64,000 bases of DNA from Phycisphaerales bacterium. GTDB taxonomy: Bacteria; Planctomycetota; Phycisphaerae; Phycisphaerales; UBA1924. Location of the stretch: NCBI GenBank assembly GCA_016699835.1, contig CP064987.1:806001-870000 (forward strand), in the 5' to 3' direction. Positions 61,418 through 64,000 of the stretch are shown in pieces; position 1 is the first letter of the stretch, and each line of letters opens with the position of its first letter. Both the position numbers and the translations under genes were made by a program. The notes beneath the pieces were generated by a model. It had not been told where the DNA came from, searched no databases, and saw only the letters and a program-made list of their open reading frames with translations.

Positions 61418-62824
61418 TTAGCACCCCGCGCTGAATCTCACCAGGAAGTACAGGAGGTCATCGATCGTCACGCCGCCGTCGGGGGTGCCGGTGCCGCTGC
61501 CGTCGTCGAGATCGGCGTTGGTCAGCCCCTGCCCGAAGATGGTGATGTAATACAGCAGATCATCGATGGTGACGCCGCCGTCGGGCGTGCCCGTGCCCGT
61601 GCCATCGTCGAGGTCGGCGACGCAGACGGGAAGCGGAACGATCTTGAAGACGCGCCCGCCGGCGGTGCCCACGATGTCGGTGATGTAGAGTTCGCCCGAG
61701 GCGTCGTCACCGATGGACGTGACGGCCTCGAACGGGCCGACTGGGGCGGACGGCACGAGCGAGGCGGAGAGATCCTGGAACTCTGTCGAGCCTCCCGTGC
61801 GACGCACCGCGTGGATGAAACCGGTGCAATAGTCGGAGAAGAGGTACCACCCCTGGAGGCTGGGTAACGCGGAGCCGCGATAGACGCGCCCGCCCGATAT
61901 GGAGCAACCGACGGCGTGGGTGTACGTATGGATGGGGCCAACGAGTGCGGGCAAGTTGCAGTCGCACCCGCCATAGCCCGAGCAGATCTCGCCCTCGCGG
62001 CATCGCCAGCCGTAGTTGAGGCCGCCGGTGGAATCGGGGGCCTGGCGGTTGATCTCTTCGCGGGCGTTCTGCCCGACATCGGCGATGTAATACTCGCCCG
62101 TGCCGCGATCGAAAGATGACTGGAATGGATTGCGCAGACCGAGCGCCCAGATCTCGGGGAGAACGCCCGCCACGCCGACGAACGGGTTGGTAGGAGGGAT
62201 GCGGTAATGCTTGTTCGGATCGGCGGGGAAGTCGTCGATGCTCGGATCGACGCGGAGGACCTTGCCGTAGAGCGATGTGGGGTCCTGGGCTCGGTTGTCG
62301 GGGTCGGCCTCGAACCCATTGCCGCTATCCCCGGTGGGTATGTAGAGGTAGCCGTCGATGGGCGAGAAGGCGATCGCGCCGCCGATGTGTGCGAACCCGT
62401 CGCGGACCGTCTTGATAATCACGGTCGCGGAGTTTGGATCGGCGATGTCCGGATTCGCCGTCACCTGATAGCGAGCGACGACGGACTCGGTGGGGATTCC
62501 CTGGTAGTGGACATAGAAGTAGCCGTTGGTGGCGTAGTTGGGGTCAAAGGCCAGCCCAACCATGTTCGAGTTCACGAAGCAGCAGACGAGCGGCTGCAGA
62601 TCGATGAAGGGCTGGGGGCGTCTCACGCCGGTGGCGGCGTCGTGGATCGTGATCTCACCGAACTGTCCGAGGACAAAGACGCGCGTCGTGTCACCCGGCG
62701 CGAAGGCGACCGCGACCGGAGCCTCCAGGTTGTCGGCAAAGAGAACGATCTGGGCCTGCTGGGCGGCGAGTGAACCCGTCAACACGAGTGACGACGCGAT
62801 CGAAAGGAGGGCGTGGGGACGCAT
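61418..62824 (-). CDS. Secreted PQQ-dependent sugar dehydrogenase-like beta-propeller with dockerin-like tail
   Basis: 468 residues. Signal peptide LLSIASSLVLTGSLAAQ. The body is a glucose/sorbosone dehydrogenase (GSDH) propeller: LEAPVAVAFAPGDTTRVFVL, NMVGLAFDPNYATNGYFYVH, SPIDGYLYIPTGDSGNG, YGKVLRVDP, PEIWALGLRNPFQSSFDRGT, YIADVGQNAREEINRQ and GLNYGWRCREG. Inserted Cys pairs (CCF, CSGYGGCDC) may form disulfides. Ends in a 68-residue dockerin-like tail stopping at SAGC. It probably oxidises sugars or acts as a carbohydrate-binding surface protein. ATG at 62824 gives the signal peptide. Confidence 0.9.
   Translation of the reverse strand: MRPHALLSIASSLVLTGSLAAQQAQIVLFADNLEAPVAVAFAPGDTTRVFVLGQFGEITIHDAATGVRRPQPFIDLQPLVCCFVNSNMVGLAFDPNYATNGYFYVHYQGIPTESVVARYQVTANPDIADPNSATVIIKTVRDGFAHIGGAIAFSPIDGYLYIPTGDSGNGFEADPDNRAQDPTSLYGKVLRVDPSIDDFPADPNKHYRIPPTNPFVGVAGVLPEIWALGLRNPFQSSFDRGTGEYYIADVGQNAREEINRQAPDSTGGLNYGWRCREGEICSGYGGCDCNLPALVGPIHTYTHAVGCSISGGRVYRGSALPSLQGWYLFSDYCTGFIHAVRRTGGSTEFQDLSASLVPSAPVGPFEAVTSIGDDASGELYITDIVGTAGGRVFKIVPLPVCVADLDDGTGTGTPDGGVTIDDLLYYITIFGQGLTNADLDDGSGTGTPDGGVTIDDLLYFLVRFSAGC
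61421..61624 (-). other. GC-terminated dockerin-like domain (GSDH protein)
   Basis: Two repeats, DLDDGTGTGTPDGGVTIDD and DLDDGSGTGTPDGGVTIDD, with LLYYITIF and LLYFLVRF, ending Ala-Gly-Cys-stop. Confidence 0.85.
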
Positions 62825-62958
62825 GGGTGCTCCTAGGCCGGGAGTGGAACGGCCAACGACAAGAGCATACCCGGAGATATACGGGATATCCCGCACAAAC
62901 ACGGAGTATTCGTGCTCCTCGATGGCATCCCTCACGCGTGGGCACACGCCACGCTCGC

Positions 62959-63993
62959 TCAGCACCCCGCGTTGAACCGCGTCAGGAAGTACAGCAGATC
63001 GTCGATCGTGACGCCGGCATCGGGGGTGCCGGTGCCGCTGCCGTCGTCCACGTCGGCGGCGACGTCGCCGAGGTTGAAGATGCTGAGGTAATACAGAAGA
63101 TCATCAATCGTGACGCCTCCGTCGGGGGTGCCCGTGCCGCTGCCGTCATCGACGTCGGCGACGCACGCGGGGACGCCCGACCCGGTCGTGAAGGCGACGC
63201 GGGTGACATGGCCGAACGTGACGTTCGTGAACTCCACGACCGAGGGCGGCGGCAAGGAGACCGAGTATCGCTGATCGAAACTCCACGACGCGAAGTAGTC
63301 CGTGTTCGGCAGCAGCGCGTTCGCGGGAACCGTGCGCGAGGACGTGGGCGAGCCGACGGTCGTGAGGCTCGAGTACGCGGTTGGCCCCAGAAGCGTGCCG
63401 AAGCGGCGGTTGATCGAGAGGCCGCTCAGCTGCCCGTTGGTCGGGGGCGAGGCGCTGCCGGGGGGCACGAAGGCGTTGACGTTGAGCGTGATCGACTGCG
63501 TGGGGTCCATGCCCTGCAGCGCCGTGTACGACGCGGGGGTGAACGCCGGCACGCTGCTCGGCCAGCCACCCGCCGCCGAGGGTTGAGTCAGGTCGAACTC
63601 CCAGACGTTCTCGTCGAAGTCGGTGATGCTGAACGTGTACGTGCCGCTCGGCCAGTCGGCCATCAGCGAGGCCTGCGACGTGTACGAGAAGTTGCTGCTG
63701 GAATAGAACGTCCCCGAGCCCGAGAGTGAGACCGAGTCCGTGTCGGGCTTGATGAGATCGATGAAGTCCACATTCTCGACATTGGGATCGAGGACGATGA
63801 AGGAACTGATCACATAGTTCGTCGTCGGCCCCGGGGGGCTGGTGCTGTTCTGCGTGAAGAAGCCCTGGTACTGGAGCACCAGACCATCCACATCACCGGG
63901 GCTGTTGACCTGGGCCGACGCGGACGCGCCGAAACCCACGAGTCCTGCCAGTGCCGCGATACCAAAACCCACGCTCGTCATTCCCGTGCGCAT
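62959..63993 (-). CDS. Secreted protein of unknown function with dockerin-like tail
   Basis: 344 residues. A signal peptide (VGFGIAALAGLVGFGASASA) is followed by a beta-rich body: PGDVDGLVLQYQGFFTQNST, VDFIDLIKPDTDSVSLSGSG, SGTYTFSITDFDENVWEFDL and YFASWSFDQRYSVSLPPPSV. No catalytic motif is evident; it reads like a carbohydrate-binding or structural surface protein (inference). The C-terminal 68 residues are two Asp-rich dockerin-like repeats ending NAGC. It lies just upstream of the GSDH-like gene on the same strand, both with the same tail type. Confidence 0.82.
   Translation of the reverse strand: MRTGMTSVGFGIAALAGLVGFGASASAQVNSPGDVDGLVLQYQGFFTQNSTSPPGPTTNYVISSFIVLDPNVENVDFIDLIKPDTDSVSLSGSGTFYSSSNFSYTSQASLMADWPSGTYTFSITDFDENVWEFDLTQPSAAGGWPSSVPAFTPASYTALQGMDPTQSITLNVNAFVPPGSASPPTNGQLSGLSINRRFGTLLGPTAYSSLTTVGSPTSSRTVPANALLPNTDYFASWSFDQRYSVSLPPPSVVEFTNVTFGHVTRVAFTTGSGVPACVADVDDGSGTGTPDGGVTIDDLLYYLSIFNLGDVAADVDDGSGTGTPDAGVTIDDLLYFLTRFNAGC
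62962..63165 (-). other. GC-terminated dockerin-like domain (unknown secreted protein)
   Basis: Repeats DVDDGSGTGTPDGGVTIDD and DVDDGSGTGTPDAGVTIDD with LLYYLSIF and LLYFLTRF, ending Ala-Gly-Cys-stop. Confidence 0.85.
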
Positions 63994-64000
63994 ACCGCCT

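Overview
The window is GC-rich (roughly two thirds G+C by eye) and densely coded. It looks like a chromosomal segment of a planctomycete of the Phycisphaerae/Phycisphaerales type. Three things point there: secreted proteins ending in a duplicated Asp-rich, dockerin-like tail with an invariant terminal Gly-Cys (four copies); an ECF sigma factor next to a membrane-anchored Ser/Thr kinase; and lpxA, consistent with a Gram-negative-type envelope. No integrase, transposase, phage structural gene or CRISPR array was seen.

Left part (1-26800) is mostly housekeeping. thiC (cut by the left edge) sits under a TPP riboswitch. It is followed by a small DUF378 membrane protein, a TPR protein, a giant FAD/Fe-S oxidoreductase, a DUF4139 surface protein, a CoA-binding protein divergent from metF, a pseudopilin, an RsbU-like PP2C phosphatase, an M24 peptidase, accB-accC, and a DUF2695 protein. 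Next come two exported proteins with dockerin-like tails: a five-haem cytochrome and a 1205-residue protein with a hydrophobic segment followed by a coiled coil. Then come a receiver-like protein, gdhA, a DUF4259 protein and tpiA.

Middle part (26800-41500) is accessory. A 5-kb signalling block (secreted small protein, unknown protein, ECF sigma factor, Ser/Thr kinase) is flanked in direct orientation by two arrays of 21-bp imperfect repeats. Both arrays start from the same roughly 75-bp leader but have different repeat consensus sequences. A restriction/defence locus follows: an Mrr-like nuclease, a helicase-nuclease, and a large beta-type DNA methyltransferase whose recognition region has strikingly lower GC than its flanks.

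Right part (41500-64000) holds two tRNA genes (Glu-CTC, Arg-ACG), rpsT, a CPBP protease and a tightly overlapped export operon (TetR regulator, FtsX-type permease, ATPase, HlyD-type adaptor, TolC-type outer membrane factor). These are followed by map, a TerC protein, ligA, an EEP phosphatase, a variant metallo-beta-lactamase-fold protein, lpxA/lipB divergent at overlapping starts, an M42 peptidase, a SIMPL protein, a zinc-ribbon membrane protein and two more dockerin-tailed secreted proteins.

Several families of short dispersed repeats run through the intergenic spaces. One GGTGGCAC..GAGAGCC..GTGC hairpin family occurs five times, including as the P3 arm of the TPP riboswitch and inside a coding frame. 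All statements rest on reading the sequence by eye; no database search was run.
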